A DNA stretch of 33,515 nucleotides from Chromatiales bacterium (GCA_026982395.1 JALSHD010000012.1:1-33515), one strand, 5' to 3'; positions 1 through 9,345 are shown, counted from the stretch's first letter. Program-made: numbers and translations. The notes: generated by a model not told the origin, from the sequence alone.

Positions 1-30
1 TTGATTTCTAACAGAATCTCGCTTATGGCC

Positions 31-1974
31 TTAACGTCGTGACCAGCTCCAAGAAGACCACCAGCTCCAGATTGACCACCATTTCGGGCGGCCAGCCTCA
101 TCAGCGCCACCACAGGCGGAGTCGGCAGAGGCCTCACCAAAAAGTCCTTCAATGGTGACATTTCCAGTGCCAGCACCACAGTTAGCAACGATCCTGGTGT
201 CAGACCAAGAGTCAATGGAGCAGCTGCTGCCATCACCGGAGACGCCTAAGCTGCTTGTACCATCAACGTAGGTGCTACCAAAGCCGCTACCGGTGATAGT
301 TACCTTGCCATCGCTGCAGCTGACCTGATCAACATTGACACCTTTGGTCACCAGGAAGTTGATAGCGGGACTGCGCAGGGCATTTTCACCGATTCCTCTG
401 GTTACGTAGAGTTCATAGTTATCGGCCGGTAAATCGGCAGGGATGATTGCTTTAGCGGTTGTATAGTCGTTTTCAACCATGGCAATCTCGGTAACTTTCC
501 CGTCAGTTCCCACCAGCTCGAGTCTGGTGCTGGGTCCTTGAAGGCTTCTGCCCACAATTGATACCTCGGTAGCAACACCTTCTATGGCGCCTACCGGGTT
601 GATATCAGAGACGCTGGATGCTGCACCAGGGAACTTGAAGCCGCTACTATCCAGGTAGCTGGTGCTGGCTTGGTAGACCTGCCCGCTTCTGAATGTAAGG
701 TGACAACCGCGGCAGTTGAGATCGTTGCCGATATGGCCCAGGAAGGGTTTTTCCTGAAACGGAATAATGCCATCGCCATCTGCATCGAACTCAATCGCAT
801 GCAGCGTGCTGATGCCATGACAGACTTCGCAACCCCGGAAGGTGTAAAGGGCATTGAAGTCGCTAACGGGCTCATTAGCCGCGTGGCAAAGGCCACATTC
901 GATTGTATACCCTGTTCCTGGCCTGCAATTCCCGTTCTCGTCTTTCTCGTCATTGCGGCATACTGTCTTGCCAACCCCTGTGGCATTATGATGGTTATCC
1001 TGGTTCACACCAACGTTTTGGTGAGGAGTACCGGTATTTGGCTGAACGGCATCACCAGGATTAATTCCGCTGGAATGGCAGTGGGCGCAGTTGCCGGTGC
1101 GGCGACCACCGACTTCACCGTCAGGTACAAGAATGGCCTGGATATTGCCAGCAGCGTCTGCTTCATATCTGTATTTCGGTGGGTCGATGTTGAATTGTCC
1201 GTCGAGAACCGCAGGATCATAGTATCTTGCGCCATAGTCAGGGCAGTCGGAAAAGAAGTTCATGATCCTGTTTTTCAAACCATCAGGATTTTCAGGATCG
1301 ACTGAAATGATATCCACGCCGCTCCACGGTGTAACTATGGAGATATCGTAGAAATTCCGATCTCCCTCAGGCGTAGCTACTCCACAGCGGCGAGCGTTAT
1401 CAGCGCTACCAGGATTGGGAATGCGATGCTCAACCCCGGAATCCCACTTGCTGGCATCGTTCACCATGCTTCCGTGGCACAGATAACACTGTTTCTTCCG
1501 TGCCTTCCCCGTCAGATGGTGAACACTGGCTTTCAGGCTGCCATCCGCACCCATTTCCTGCTGATGACAGTTCAAGCAGTTGCGGAACTGGGGATCGGTA
1601 GGCTCCAGTGCAAATTTAAAGTACTGGCCATCCGGATGGGTCGGGTCTGCGATCACATCGATCTCGTGGCACGTTACACATTTGTGGGTGCCATCCGGTG
1701 AACTGCCCGGAAATGGAGAATCCGAAAAATCACCAATGGGCGTATCGACCCGCAGATGGTGCCGATCCGGCAGATAGCCCAGCTTGACCGGTGCAGGCGC
1801 ATTGGCCGGGTCACCGTGACAACCAAGGCAGGTTTGAAACGTCATATCCTTGAATGTACCGTCCGGTATTCCAAGATTCTGGTTTACCGGCGGAGGTGGT
1901 AGTTTGGCCCATGCCGCGCCAGCCATGACCATGGCTGCCGTGAGCAGGACTCCTTTTAACAGTTTCCTGAACAT
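31..1974 (-). CDS. Secreted octahaem cytochrome c with IPT/TIG-like domains and Trp-rich tail
   Basis: A 647-residue protein with an N-terminal signal peptide (basic start, hydrophobic core, likely cut after AWA at residue 23). Eight CxxCH haem-binding motifs are visible at residues 49, 99, 133, 163, 296, 360, 382 and 421, so it should carry eight covalent haems and move electrons in the periplasm or outside the cell. Between haems 7 and 8 lies DADGDGIIPFQE (397-408), which fits a calcium-binding EF-hand loop. Residues about 460-625 look like two beta-sandwich IPT/TIG-type domains with a few cysteines. The protein ends in a Trp/Ser-rich tail containing two copies of WWSxWS and a final Arg-Arg. 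The start is preceded by AAGGGG at good spacing. There is no CxxCK motif, so it does not look like an octahaem tetrathionate reductase. Partners and substrate are unknown; no electron-transfer gene lies beside it in the window. Confidence 0.9.
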   Translation of the reverse strand: MFRKLLKGVLLTAAMVMAGAAWAKLPPPPVNQNLGIPDGTFKDMTFQTCLGCHGDPANAPAPVKLGYLPDRHHLRVDTPIGDFSDSPFPGSSPDGTHKCVTCHEIDVIADPTHPDGQYFKFALEPTDPQFRNCLNCHQQEMGADGSLKASVHHLTGKARKKQCYLCHGSMVNDASKWDSGVEHRIPNPGSADNARRCGVATPEGDRNFYDISIVTPWSGVDIISVDPENPDGLKNRIMNFFSDCPDYGARYYDPAVLDGQFNIDPPKYRYEADAAGNIQAILVPDGEVGGRRTGNCAHCHSSGINPGDAVQPNTGTPHQNVGVNQDNHHNATGVGKTVCRNDEKDENGNCRPGTGYTIECGLCHAANEPVSDFNALYTFRGCEVCHGISTLHAIEFDADGDGIIPFQEKPFLGHIGNDLNCRGCHLTFRSGQVYQASTSYLDSSGFKFPGAASSVSDINPVGAIEGVATEVSIVGRSLQGPSTRLELVGTDGKVTEIAMVENDYTTAKAIIPADLPADNYELYVTRGIGENALRSPAINFLVTKGVNVDQVSCSDGKVTITGSGFGSTYVDGTSSLGVSGDGSSCSIDSWSDTRIVANCGAGTGNVTIEGLFGEASADSACGGADEAGRPKWWSIWSWWSSWSWSRR

Positions 1975-2481
1975 AGTAATACCCCTTGTGTTGGTATGTA
2001 GCTTCTCTTCTTGCTTGTACTTACGTACAGCGACACGCCACTCTTGATGGTGGTTTCATCAATTTCTTTCGCAATTTTCATAGAACCGGACGCAATTTTT
2101 CTTGTCATGCCTGTTTCCTTGTCACGGTTTTCACAAATCCCTACCAGTAAGATAGTCCATTTTTTAAGTGATAGGAAGTTTTTTTAAATTATTTTTTTGA
2201 TTCCCAATGCTGCAATCAGGCAATGCTAGTCTGGTATGGGGCAACTGCTTGTTTTGCAAGGAGGAAGCGATAATTTTCCGAGAACTGGAAACGAGCATTT
2301 CTTTTCCCGGGTAGACTAAGGTTATACGGCGAATTTATTCCTGTTTTCTTGCCGGATAACAAGTGCCAAAAAATTGTCAAATTAACAAAAATATGTCATT
2401 TATTGCGCGAAGGTATGTTGGAGCTTTATTATATAAAAATATCCGTGTTTATCATGTGCTTTGCAGAAACAAACCGGTTTC
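1975..2481. other. Gene-free AT-rich intergenic region
   Basis: About 500 bp between the start of the cytochrome gene and the end of hslR, both on the minus strand. It is clearly more AT-rich than the genes, with T/A runs around 2160-2205 and 2370-2400, and it must hold the promoter of the cytochrome gene. A CGCAATTTT sequence occurs twice about 20 bp apart near 2070-2100. Only short unconvincing open frames are present, and no tRNA-like structure or clear terminator was recognised. Confidence 0.6.
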
Positions 2482-2874
2482 CTATTTCTCCAGGCGGGTA
2501 AAACGTATAATGTGACGGCGTTCCCGCTTTGCCGGACGGCCATGTCCCCGCGGACGTTCGTTGGCTGCAGCCCGGCGTTGGTCTGCATTTTGTTCTCTTT
2601 TTCGAATGCTTGCTTCGGTTTCCTGACAGAGTTGTTCTGCCTGTTTGGCCGCGCCACGTCTTTCGGATAATTGTTGTACCTCTACAGTTTTTTTGTCAAA
2701 TCCTTGTTGTATTTGAAGCAAGTCACCGATGCGTACGGAGTAGCTGGGTTTTACCCGTTCCCCATTGCAATGTACCTTGCCCCCTCGTACCGCTTTGTTG
2801 GCAATTGCCCGCGTTTTGAAAAAACGCGCTGCCCACAGCCATTTGTCGATGCGGATTTTTTGCAATGATTCCAC
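2482..2874 (-). CDS. hslR: Heat shock protein 15 (Hsp15), S4 RNA-binding protein
   Basis: A 130-residue protein whose first about 65 residues form an S4 RNA-binding domain ([17 protein letters not shown], then the basic loop GGKVHCNG), followed by a highly basic, Arg/Gln-rich tail. This is the pattern of Hsp15. In E. coli, Hsp15 binds free 50S subunits that still carry a nascent chain and helps recycle them. The start is a GTG 15 nt after the purD stop codon, so it is probably translated from the purine operon message. No separate heat-shock promoter was seen directly upstream. The C-terminal tail is low in complexity and its exact end rests on the stop codon only. Confidence 0.88.
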   Translation of the reverse strand: MESLQKIRIDKWLWAARFFKTRAIANKAVRGGKVHCNGERVKPSYSVRIGDLLQIQQGFDKKTVEVQQLSERRGAAKQAEQLCQETEASIRKREQNADQRRAAANERPRGHGRPAKRERRHIIRFTRLEK

Positions 2875-2889
2875 GCAATATACAGGCCG

Positions 2890-4167
2890 TCAGGTGTTCT
2901 TGATGGCGCGATAGCCTATGTCGGTACGGTAATAAACGTTGTTCCAATGGATTTTAGCAACCGCCTCGTAGGCATGTTGTTGTGCTCCGGCAATGCTGTT
3001 CCCCAATGCGGTAACACACAGTACCCGGCCCCCGTTGGTAACAATTTTCCCGTTTCTCTCTTTGGTGCCGGCATGGAATACCTTTAAGTCAGGGAGTTCG
3101 GCGGGCAGACCGGTGATGGTGTCCCCGGTATTATAACTGTCCGGGTATCCTCCGGCAGCCATCACCACTCCCAGAGCCGGGCGCGAATCCCATTCGGCTG
3201 TGGTGTGTTGCAGTTGTCCATCCAGTGCCTTGTTGCAGAGTTCAACCAGATCGGACTTGAGACGCATCATGATGGGCTGTGTTTCGGGATCGCCAAACCG
3301 GCAGTTGTACTCCAGTACCCTGGGCACGCCATCTGCTGCGATCATCAATCCGGCGTAGAGAAAACCGGTATAGGGAGTACCCTCCGCAGCCAATCCCCGT
3401 ACAGTTGGGTAGATGACCTGCTCCATGATACGCTCATGGAGCTCCGGGGTGATAACCGGGGCAGGAGAGTATGCCCCCATACCGCCGGTGTTGGGGCCCT
3501 TGTCTCCGTTGTCTCTCGGTTTATGATCCTGCGATGTGGCAAGCGGCAGCACATGCTCTCCGTCCACTATGACGATGAAGCTGGCCTCTTCGCCGGTGAG
3601 AAACTCTTCGATAACCACGCAGTGACCGGCGTCGCCAAAGGCGTTTCCTGCCAGCATATCTTCTGCGGCAGCTATCGCTTCCTGTTCAGTTTGTGCAACG
3701 ATTACCCCTTTGCCGGCGGCAAGTCCGTCTGCCTTGACCACGATGGGGGCCCCTTTGTTAAGAATGTAGGCCCGTGCCTGTTCCAGATCGGTAAAGCTGG
3801 CATATTCTGCGGTGGGGATTCTGTGACGGGCAAGGAACTCTTTGGTAAAGCGTTTGGAGCCTTCCAGTTGCGCCGCCGCCTGAACAGGACCGAAACAGCG
3901 CAGTCCCGCTTCGGTAAAGGCATCCACTACTCCGATTACCAATGGAGCCTCGGGGCCGACAATGGTGAGGGCTATATCATTGCTGGTCGCGAAGCTGACA
4001 AGCCGGTTGGTATCAGTAACTCCGATGTCGATATTTTCAACCTTGGGTTCCTGTGCTGTTCCTGCATTGCCGGGGGCGACGAAAACACGAGTGACTTCTG
4101 GTGATTGAGCCACTTTCCAGGCCAGGGCGTGTTCACGCCCGCCCGAGCCGATTATCAGTATGTTCAT
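2890..4167 (-). CDS. purD: Phosphoribosylamine--glycine ligase
   Basis: A 425-residue ATP-grasp enzyme joining phosphoribosylamine and glycine to give GAR in de novo purine synthesis in the cytoplasm. The N-terminal nucleotide-fold motif GSGGREHAL (7-15), the ATP-grasp segment KADGLAAGKGV (145-155), NTGGMGAYSP (226-235) and the metal-binding stretch EYNCRFGDPE all match the family, and the length is typical. The ATG at 4167 has AGGA about nine bases upstream. It lies 20 nt downstream of purH and 15 nt upstream of hslR, so all three are likely on one transcript. No truncation or odd residue was seen. Confidence 0.98.
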   Translation of the reverse strand: MNILIIGSGGREHALAWKVAQSPEVTRVFVAPGNAGTAQEPKVENIDIGVTDTNRLVSFATSNDIALTIVGPEAPLVIGVVDAFTEAGLRCFGPVQAAAQLEGSKRFTKEFLARHRIPTAEYASFTDLEQARAYILNKGAPIVVKADGLAAGKGVIVAQTEQEAIAAAEDMLAGNAFGDAGHCVVIEEFLTGEEASFIVIVDGEHVLPLATSQDHKPRDNGDKGPNTGGMGAYSPAPVITPELHERIMEQVIYPTVRGLAAEGTPYTGFLYAGLMIAADGVPRVLEYNCRFGDPETQPIMMRLKSDLVELCNKALDGQLQHTTAEWDSRPALGVVMAAGGYPDSYNTGDTITGLPAELPDLKVFHAGTKERNGKIVTNGGRVLCVTALGNSIAGAQQHAYEAVAKIHWNNVYYRTDIGYRAIKNT

Positions 4168-4187
4168 CTGGTCTGTCCTGCCGGGTG

Positions 4188-5753
4188 TTAGTGTCGAAAA
4201 TGGCGCATGCCGGTGAATACCATTGCAATACCGTGTTCGTTGGCAGCGCTGATGACCTCTTCATCGCGCATGGAACCGCCGGGTTGAATGACGGCGCTGA
4301 TGCCGGCTCCGGCAGCAGCATCGATGCCATCGCGAAACGGGAAGAAGGCATCTGAGGCCATCACGGAGCCGGGCACCTCCAGCCCCTCGTCAGCAGCCTT
4401 GATCCCGGCAATTTTTGTGCTGTACACGCGGCTCATCTGCCCTGCTCCGATGCCGATGGTCTGGTTGTTGCGGGCATAGACGATAGCATTGGATTTGACA
4501 TATTTTGCCACTTTCCAGGCAAACAGCAGATCAACAAGCTGTTCCGGGCTGGGCTGAATACGACTGACCACCTTGAGTTCACCGACTTCAACCATACCCG
4601 AATCACGATCCTGAACCAGCAGCCCACCATTGACCCGTTTATAGTCCAGGGAGGGTGGCTGTTTCTGTTCCCACTGGCCGCAGGCCAGAACCCGAACATT
4701 TTTCTTTTCGGCGATGATGGCGAGCGCTGCGTCACTTACCTGTGGAGCGATGATGACTTCGACAAACTGGCGGGAGATAATTGCCTGGGCGGTGGCCGCA
4801 TCCAGCCCCCGGTTGAAGGCGATAATCCCGCCAAAGGCCGAGGTGGGGTCGGTTGTGTAGGCTAGCCGATAGGCTGTTTCAATGTCGTCGGCCAGCGCTA
4901 CACCGCAGGGGTTGGCATGTTTCACGATGACGCATGCAGGCTTGTCGAACTGTTTGACACACTCCAGTGCAGCGTCGGTGTCAGCGATATTGTTATAGGA
5001 GAGCTCCTTGCCATGCAGCTGGGTGGCGGTGGCGACTCCGGCCTCGGGAGGCTGGTGTTCCGTGTAGAAAGCGGCTTGTTGATGGGGGTTTTCCCCGTAA
5101 CGCAAATCCTGTGATTTGTTCAGCTGGAAATTAAAGGTGCGTGGGAATTTTGTCTTGTCACCATCCGGCTGGATTGTCCCCAGATAGTTGGCGATTGCGC
5201 CATCGTAGCGGGCGGTGTGCTCAAATGCCTTGACCGCAAGGGAGAATCGGGTGGCATCTGTTACGCTCTGGTTGTTCCCTTTCATCTCTGTGATGACAGA
5301 GTCGTAATCGGTACTGTCCACTACCACGGTAACCGCAGCATGATTCTTGGCTGCGGAGCGCAGCATGGCGGGGCCTCCGATGTCGATGTTTTCGATTGCC
5401 ATCGCCAGATCGCAATCAGGCCGGGCAACCGTTTGCTGGAAAGGGTAGAGGTTAACGACAACCAGATCGATAGGAAGTATTCCGTTTTCATCCATCACCC
5501 GATCGTCGATACCGCGCCGGCCAAGCAGTCCACCATGTATTTTGGGATGCAGGGTCTTGACCCGCCCGGCCATCATCTCCGGAAAACCGGTGTAGTCGGA
5601 AACCCCGGTCACCGGGATACCGTTTTCTGCCAGCAGTTTTGCAGTGCCTCCGGTAGAGAGAACCTCCACCCCCAACTGTGTCAACTGCCGGGTAAACGGT
5701 ACAATACCGGTTTTGTCTGATACGCTGATCAGGGCGCGTTTGATTGGGTACAT
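4188..5753 (-). CDS. purH: Bifunctional AICAR transformylase / IMP cyclohydrolase
   Basis: A 521-residue two-domain enzyme that performs the last two steps of IMP synthesis: formylation of AICAR and ring closure. Residues 1 to about 195 form the methylglyoxal-synthase-like cyclohydrolase domain ([28 protein letters not shown]). The rest is the AICARFT domain with the conserved KHANPCG at 278-284 and the usual C-terminal MRHFRH. It is full length. It is followed closely by purD, giving a purHD pair as in many proteobacteria, and is preceded by fis after a 45-nt gap. The Shine-Dalgarno sequence is weak (GAGC). Confidence 0.98.
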   Translation of the reverse strand: MYPIKRALISVSDKTGIVPFTRQLTQLGVEVLSTGGTAKLLAENGIPVTGVSDYTGFPEMMAGRVKTLHPKIHGGLLGRRGIDDRVMDENGILPIDLVVVNLYPFQQTVARPDCDLAMAIENIDIGGPAMLRSAAKNHAAVTVVVDSTDYDSVITEMKGNNQSVTDATRFSLAVKAFEHTARYDGAIANYLGTIQPDGDKTKFPRTFNFQLNKSQDLRYGENPHQQAAFYTEHQPPEAGVATATQLHGKELSYNNIADTDAALECVKQFDKPACVIVKHANPCGVALADDIETAYRLAYTTDPTSAFGGIIAFNRGLDAATAQAIISRQFVEVIIAPQVSDAALAIIAEKKNVRVLACGQWEQKQPPSLDYKRVNGGLLVQDRDSGMVEVGELKVVSRIQPSPEQLVDLLFAWKVAKYVKSNAIVYARNNQTIGIGAGQMSRVYSTKIAGIKAADEGLEVPGSVMASDAFFPFRDGIDAAAGAGISAVIQPGGSMRDEEVISAANEHGIAMVFTGMRHFRH

Positions 5754-5798
5754 GGTTGCTCGCTTGTGTTTGTGGCCCGCGGGCTTTAGGGTTTCCGG

Positions 5799-6059
5799 TT
5801 AAATCAGATTATATTCCCTGAGACGTTTGCGCAGGGTTGCCCGGTTGATACCGAGATGCTCTGCGGCCTTGGTCTGGTTTCCACCGGTATGATTCAGGAC
5901 GATTTCAAGCAGCGGTTTTTCCACCTGCTGCATTACCAGAGCGTAGAGGTCTCCCCCCGGCTGGCCATCCAGATCGGTGAAATAGCGGTTAATGGTAAGC
6001 TCCATGTAGTCACCCAGGTTCCGGGGGGGGAAGTCTTCTTGCTTGAATACAGCGTTCAT
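5799..6059 (-). CDS. fis: DNA-binding protein Fis
   Basis: An 86-residue nucleoid-associated regulator that bends DNA and modulates transcription, recombination and replication. The C-terminal helix-turn-helix (NQTKAAEHLGINRATLRKRL) is highly conserved, and the core helices A/B (DLYALVMQQVEKPLLEIVL) match the Fis dimer interface. The protein is about 12 residues shorter than E. coli Fis, and the N-terminal beta-hairpin region needed for DNA invertase stimulation is reduced and Pro-rich. Its ATG overlaps the dusB stop codon by four bases (ATGA), the conserved dusB-fis arrangement. An eight-C run on the coding strand (6023-6030) encodes the Phe-Pro-Pro-Arg region near the start. Confidence 0.96.
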   Translation of the reverse strand: MNAVFKQEDFPPRNLGDYMELTINRYFTDLDGQPGGDLYALVMQQVEKPLLEIVLNHTGGNQTKAAEHLGINRATLRKRLREYNLI

Positions 6060-7042
6060 GCGGCCAACTCCTCGTTTATTATCAACCGGTCAAAAAAGTC
6101 ACGTGCTGCGGCCAGTTGTTGTGTGCTGGTTTCCATCTGGTTTACTGCTTGCCGGAAAGCGGCGCCATGTGGCCTTGATCTGCTGTACCAGCAGATATGC
6201 TTGCGCGCCATGCGCACTCCGGTGTATTCACCGTAAAAACGGTAGATTGCCTGAAGATGTTCAAGCAGTGTGTTGCGGATTTCGTGCAGGGTGGGTGGCG
6301 GGAGGTGTTCCCCTGTCGCCAGATAGTGGTTTATTTCCCGGAAGATCCAGGGGTTGCCCTGTGCCGCCCGGCCTATCATTACCGCATCGGCGCCGCTGTG
6401 TTCCAGTACAAAGCGCGCTTTTTCCGGTGTGGTAATGTCTCCATTGGCGATAACCGGAATGCCAACGCTACTCTTGATGGCCTGCATGGTGTCATACTCG
6501 GCCTCGCCCTTGTAACCACAGGCCCGTGTACGACCGTGTACGGCCAAGGCTTGAATTCCGGAGGCCTCAGCAATACGGGAGATGCGTATACCATTGCGGT
6601 TGTCTGTGTCCCAGCCGGTGCGGATTTTGACGGTTACCGGAACCTTCACTGCCGTTACAACGGTTTCAAGGATCCGTCCCACCAGTATTTCATCACGCAG
6701 CAGTGCGGAACCGGCCATTACATTGCATACTTTTTTGGCCGGACACCCCATATTGATGTCGATGATCTGGGCACCGTGATCCACGTTGTAGCGTGCAGCT
6801 TCCGCGAGCAGAGCGGGATCAGACCCCGCTATCTGCACTACTCGTGGCTCTTTTTCTCCTTTATGATTGGTTCGATTCAGTGTTTTCTTGCTGCCCCACA
6901 GCAGTGAATTGGCGGTTACCATTTCCGATACAGCCATTCCTGCTCCCAACTGTTTGCATAGCTGGCGGAATGGACGGTCGGTAATACCGGCCATCGGTGC
7001 CAGGATGGTTTTGTTGGCAATAAGGTAGGGGCCTATATGCAT
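6056..7042 (-). CDS. dusB: tRNA-dihydrouridine synthase B
   Basis: A 328-residue FMN-dependent enzyme that reduces uridine to dihydrouridine in the tRNA D-loop. The TIM-barrel start (TILAPMAGITDRPFRQL), the catalytic cysteine in NMGCPAKKV (Cys100) and the FMN-phosphate motifs ANGDI and MIGRAAQGNPWIF are all present. Length is normal for DusB. It is the first gene of the minus-strand cluster dusB-fis-purH-purD-hslR and overlaps fis by four bases. In E. coli the promoter upstream of dusB drives fis and responds to growth rate. The 184-bp gap upstream (7043-7226) should hold the equivalent promoter, but I could not assign its boxes. Confidence 0.97.
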   Translation of the reverse strand: MHIGPYLIANKTILAPMAGITDRPFRQLCKQLGAGMAVSEMVTANSLLWGSKKTLNRTNHKGEKEPRVVQIAGSDPALLAEAARYNVDHGAQIIDINMGCPAKKVCNVMAGSALLRDEILVGRILETVVTAVKVPVTVKIRTGWDTDNRNGIRISRIAEASGIQALAVHGRTRACGYKGEAEYDTMQAIKSSVGIPVIANGDITTPEKARFVLEHSGADAVMIGRAAQGNPWIFREINHYLATGEHLPPPTLHEIRNTLLEHLQAIYRFYGEYTGVRMARKHICWYSRSRPHGAAFRQAVNQMETSTQQLAAARDFFDRLIINEELAA

Positions 7043-7148
7043 CTATTAAATCCACAGAAAAACATGCACCCGTGCAACAGTTAGGGTGATTGGTTGTATC
7101 AGATACGGAAACCGGAAAGCAGTTCCCCGGCGTGCTGTGCCGAGGTGG

Positions 7149-7190
7149 TTATATGATACTCTTTCGCGGCGCGGTCATAAAGAGTTGTTG
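7149..7190. other. Imperfect hairpin between corB and dusB
   Basis: Within the 184-bp gap between the end of corB and the start of dusB the sequence contains ACTCTTT followed, after a GC-rich spacer, by AAAGAGT, a 7-bp inverted repeat. It has no T-run behind it on either strand, so a classic intrinsic terminator cannot be claimed. It may serve as a 3' end for the ypjD-corB message or be part of the dusB control region. Confidence 0.3.
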
Positions 7191-7226
7191 TTGCCGGAGT
7201 GTTACATAAATCACACAGGGGCCGCT

Positions 7227-8513
7227 TCAAGTCGTTGGTTCTTCCTGGGTATCCTGGCGCAGTTCCGGATAAATGCGTACCGTTTTGACAGTATTGGAAG
7301 AGGTCTGGACGATTTCGACAGGGTAACCGGCAATGAGCAGACTTGTGCCGGGTTCCGGGATGGTTTCCAGGTATTCGATAATCAATCCGCTCAATGTTTT
7401 GGGACCCTCAACGGGCAGGCTCCATTTTAGCAGGCGATTGAGATCGCGGATGGAGGCGCCGCCATCAACCAGATAGGAGCCGTCACTCTGCGGATGGATA
7501 TCCTTGACAATATAAGAAGGGTCGGTTGTGAACTCTCCGACGATCTCCTCGAGAATATCCTCCAGCGTAACCAGGCCCAGAAAGTCACCGTATTCGTCCA
7601 CAACGAGTCCGATACGACGCCGTTCGCGCTGAAAATTGAGTAGTTGTGTATTCAGGGGAGTTCCCTCCGGAATGAAATAGGGTTCCCGAATCGCCTCCAT
7701 AAAATGTTCCTTGGTCAGTTCATGTTCCAGAAACAGGCGCAGGATGTTACGTGCATGCACAATTCCCACAATATTGTCGATTACACCCCGGTAGACGGGG
7801 AGGCGGGTGTGCTGGCTGTCGAACAGATGTTTTCTGATTTCGCTCCAGTCCTGTTCCAGATCGATTCCGGCTACTTCGTTGCGTGGCACCATGATATCTT
7901 CCACGCTGATCTTTTCCATGTCCAGGATACTTATCAGCATCCGCTGGTGCCGTTGCGGGATCATTGCTCCTGCCTCATTGACCACCGTGCGCAACTCCTC
8001 GGCACTGAGTGCATGCATCGAGCCGCTCTCCACCGGGATTCTGAATAGCCTCATCAACCCTTTGGTGATCCAGCTGATGATCAGCACGACAGGATATAGC
8101 AGTCTCAGCAGTGGCCCCAGGATGAACGTGGCCGGAAAGGCAAAGCGTTCCGGATGCAGTGCGGCCAGGGTCTTGGGGGTTACCTCGGCAAAGATCAGTA
8201 TCACCAGCGTCAATAGTCCGGTGGCAACGGCAATTCCAGCTTCACCCATCAGCCGCAGTGCGATGATGGTGGCGATTGAGGATGCCAGAATGTTGACAAA
8301 GTTGTTGCCGAGCAGGATCAGGCCAATTAGCCGATCCATCCGCTCCAGCAGGCGGCTGGCGCGAATTGCTCCGGCATGTTTGATTTTAACCAGATGGCGC
8401 AGGCGATAGCGGTTCAGGCTGATCAGTGCCGTTTCTGAACCGGAGAAAAAGCCGGACAGAACAATAAGAAAAGCAAGAACAATAAATAACAGGCTAAGAG
8501 GGATTTCGTCCAA
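7227..8513 (-). CDS. corB: CorB/HlyC-CorC (CNNM) family transporter
   Basis: A 428-residue integral inner membrane protein. Residues 1 to about 185 form a CNNM (DUF21) domain with several hydrophobic helices and the motif SGSETALISLNR. Then come two CBS domains (MVPRNEVAGIDL; HARNILRLF to LVTLEDILEEIVGE) and a C-terminal CorC/HlyC domain. CNNM/CorB proteins are Mg2+ transporters or regulators of Mg2+/Co2+ resistance controlled by nucleotide binding at the CBS pair. The start codon is TTG, supported by GGAG ten bases upstream. It follows ypjD after 19 nt, the same order as in E. coli (ypjD-yfjD), so the two are likely co-transcribed. Confidence 0.92.
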   Translation of the reverse strand: MDEIPLSLLFIVLAFLIVLSGFFSGSETALISLNRYRLRHLVKIKHAGAIRASRLLERMDRLIGLILLGNNFVNILASSIATIIALRLMGEAGIAVATGLLTLVILIFAEVTPKTLAALHPERFAFPATFILGPLLRLLYPVVLIISWITKGLMRLFRIPVESGSMHALSAEELRTVVNEAGAMIPQRHQRMLISILDMEKISVEDIMVPRNEVAGIDLEQDWSEIRKHLFDSQHTRLPVYRGVIDNIVGIVHARNILRLFLEHELTKEHFMEAIREPYFIPEGTPLNTQLLNFQRERRRIGLVVDEYGDFLGLVTLEDILEEIVGEFTTDPSYIVKDIHPQSDGSYLVDGGASIRDLNRLLKWSLPVEGPKTLSGLIIEYLETIPEPGTSLLIAGYPVEIVQTSSNTVKTVRIYPELRQDTQEEPTT

Positions 8514-8532
8514 GGATCGTTAGCTCCGCAGG

Positions 8533-9345
8533 TTATGTCCGTTCCAGTATGAATTCAAGAATCATTCTGCTGCCGAAGTAGCCAACCAGCAGAATGACCA
8601 GCCCGGCAAGTGTCCAGCGGATTGCTGTACGTCCTCGCCAGCCAAAGCGCCAGCGTCCCCATAACAGGATGGCGAACACCAGCCAGGCAATGATGGAGAG
8701 TACAGTTTTGTGAACCAGATGCTGGGCAAAAATATCATCGACAAACAGTATGCCGTTGAACAGAGCCAGGCTCAGAAAGGTAAAACCCAGGCCGATCATC
8801 TGGAACAGCAGCCGTTCCATCGTTTCGAGCGGTGGGAGTGCGCGAATGAAACCGCCGGGTTTACGGTTGCGCAGATGACTGTCCTGGATGGCAAGCAGGA
8901 TAGCCTGAAGTGACGCAATGCTCAGCAGGCTGAATGCCAGAATAGAGAGCAGAATGTGGGCCTCCAGGCCTGATGAGGCATTGGCCAGCAACACGGGCCT
9001 GGTTGGCATGAGCAGTTGTAACAACACTAACAGGGCTGCCAGTGGCAGCAGGGCGATGGCAAGGTTTTCTACCGGCGTGCGCAGGGCGGACAGCAGCAGA
9101 AGCAGTGCGGCAAGCCAGCTAGTCAGTGAGGCGACGTTGACAAACTGGAGATTAACCCCTGTGGGGGTGAAAATAGTGATAAACAGGGTTATCCCGTGAA
9201 ACAGCACGCCGACCAGTCCTGCCAGAACAAAGAGTTTCCGTTTTGCTTCTGGTGAATATGACTTTCCCTTTTTCAGTCCTGCGCCCAACAGAAAGGCAAC
9301 CACCAGATAGATCAGGATGGCGAAAATACCGGATAGTGTACTCAT
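8533..9345 (-). CDS. ypjD: Inner membrane protein of the cytochrome c assembly (CcsA/YpjD) family
   Basis: A 270-residue membrane protein with about eight hydrophobic helices, matching the YpjD/HemX-like branch of the CcsA family (conserved helix pairs, HKTVLSIIAWLVFAILLWGRW near the C-terminus). The family is related to haem-handling cytochrome c assembly proteins. The gammaproteobacterial YpjD members are linked to magnesium/cobalt transport genes, and here too the next gene is corB. In many relatives ffh lies directly upstream on the other strand; it is absent from this window, so the neighbourhood has been rearranged. The Shine-Dalgarno region before the ATG at 9345 is poor. Confidence 0.85.
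   Translation of the reverse strand: MSTLSGIFAILIYLVVAFLLGAGLKKGKSYSPEAKRKLFVLAGLVGVLFHGITLFITIFTPTGVNLQFVNVASLTSWLAALLLLLSALRTPVENLAIALLPLAALLVLLQLLMPTRPVLLANASSGLEAHILLSILAFSLLSIASLQAILLAIQDSHLRNRKPGGFIRALPPLETMERLLFQMIGLGFTFLSLALFNGILFVDDIFAQHLVHKTVLSIIAWLVFAILLWGRWRFGWRGRTAIRWTLAGLVILLVGYFGSRMILEFILERT

Noticed and set aside
670-1305. A 211-codon plus-strand open frame inside the cytochrome gene
   Set aside because: It is the antisense of a gene with eight clear haem motifs, has no recognisable domain, and follows from codon bias.
3205-4104. A 299-codon plus-strand open frame inside purD
   Set aside because: purD is full length with all motifs; the antisense frame shows no domain or ribosome binding site.
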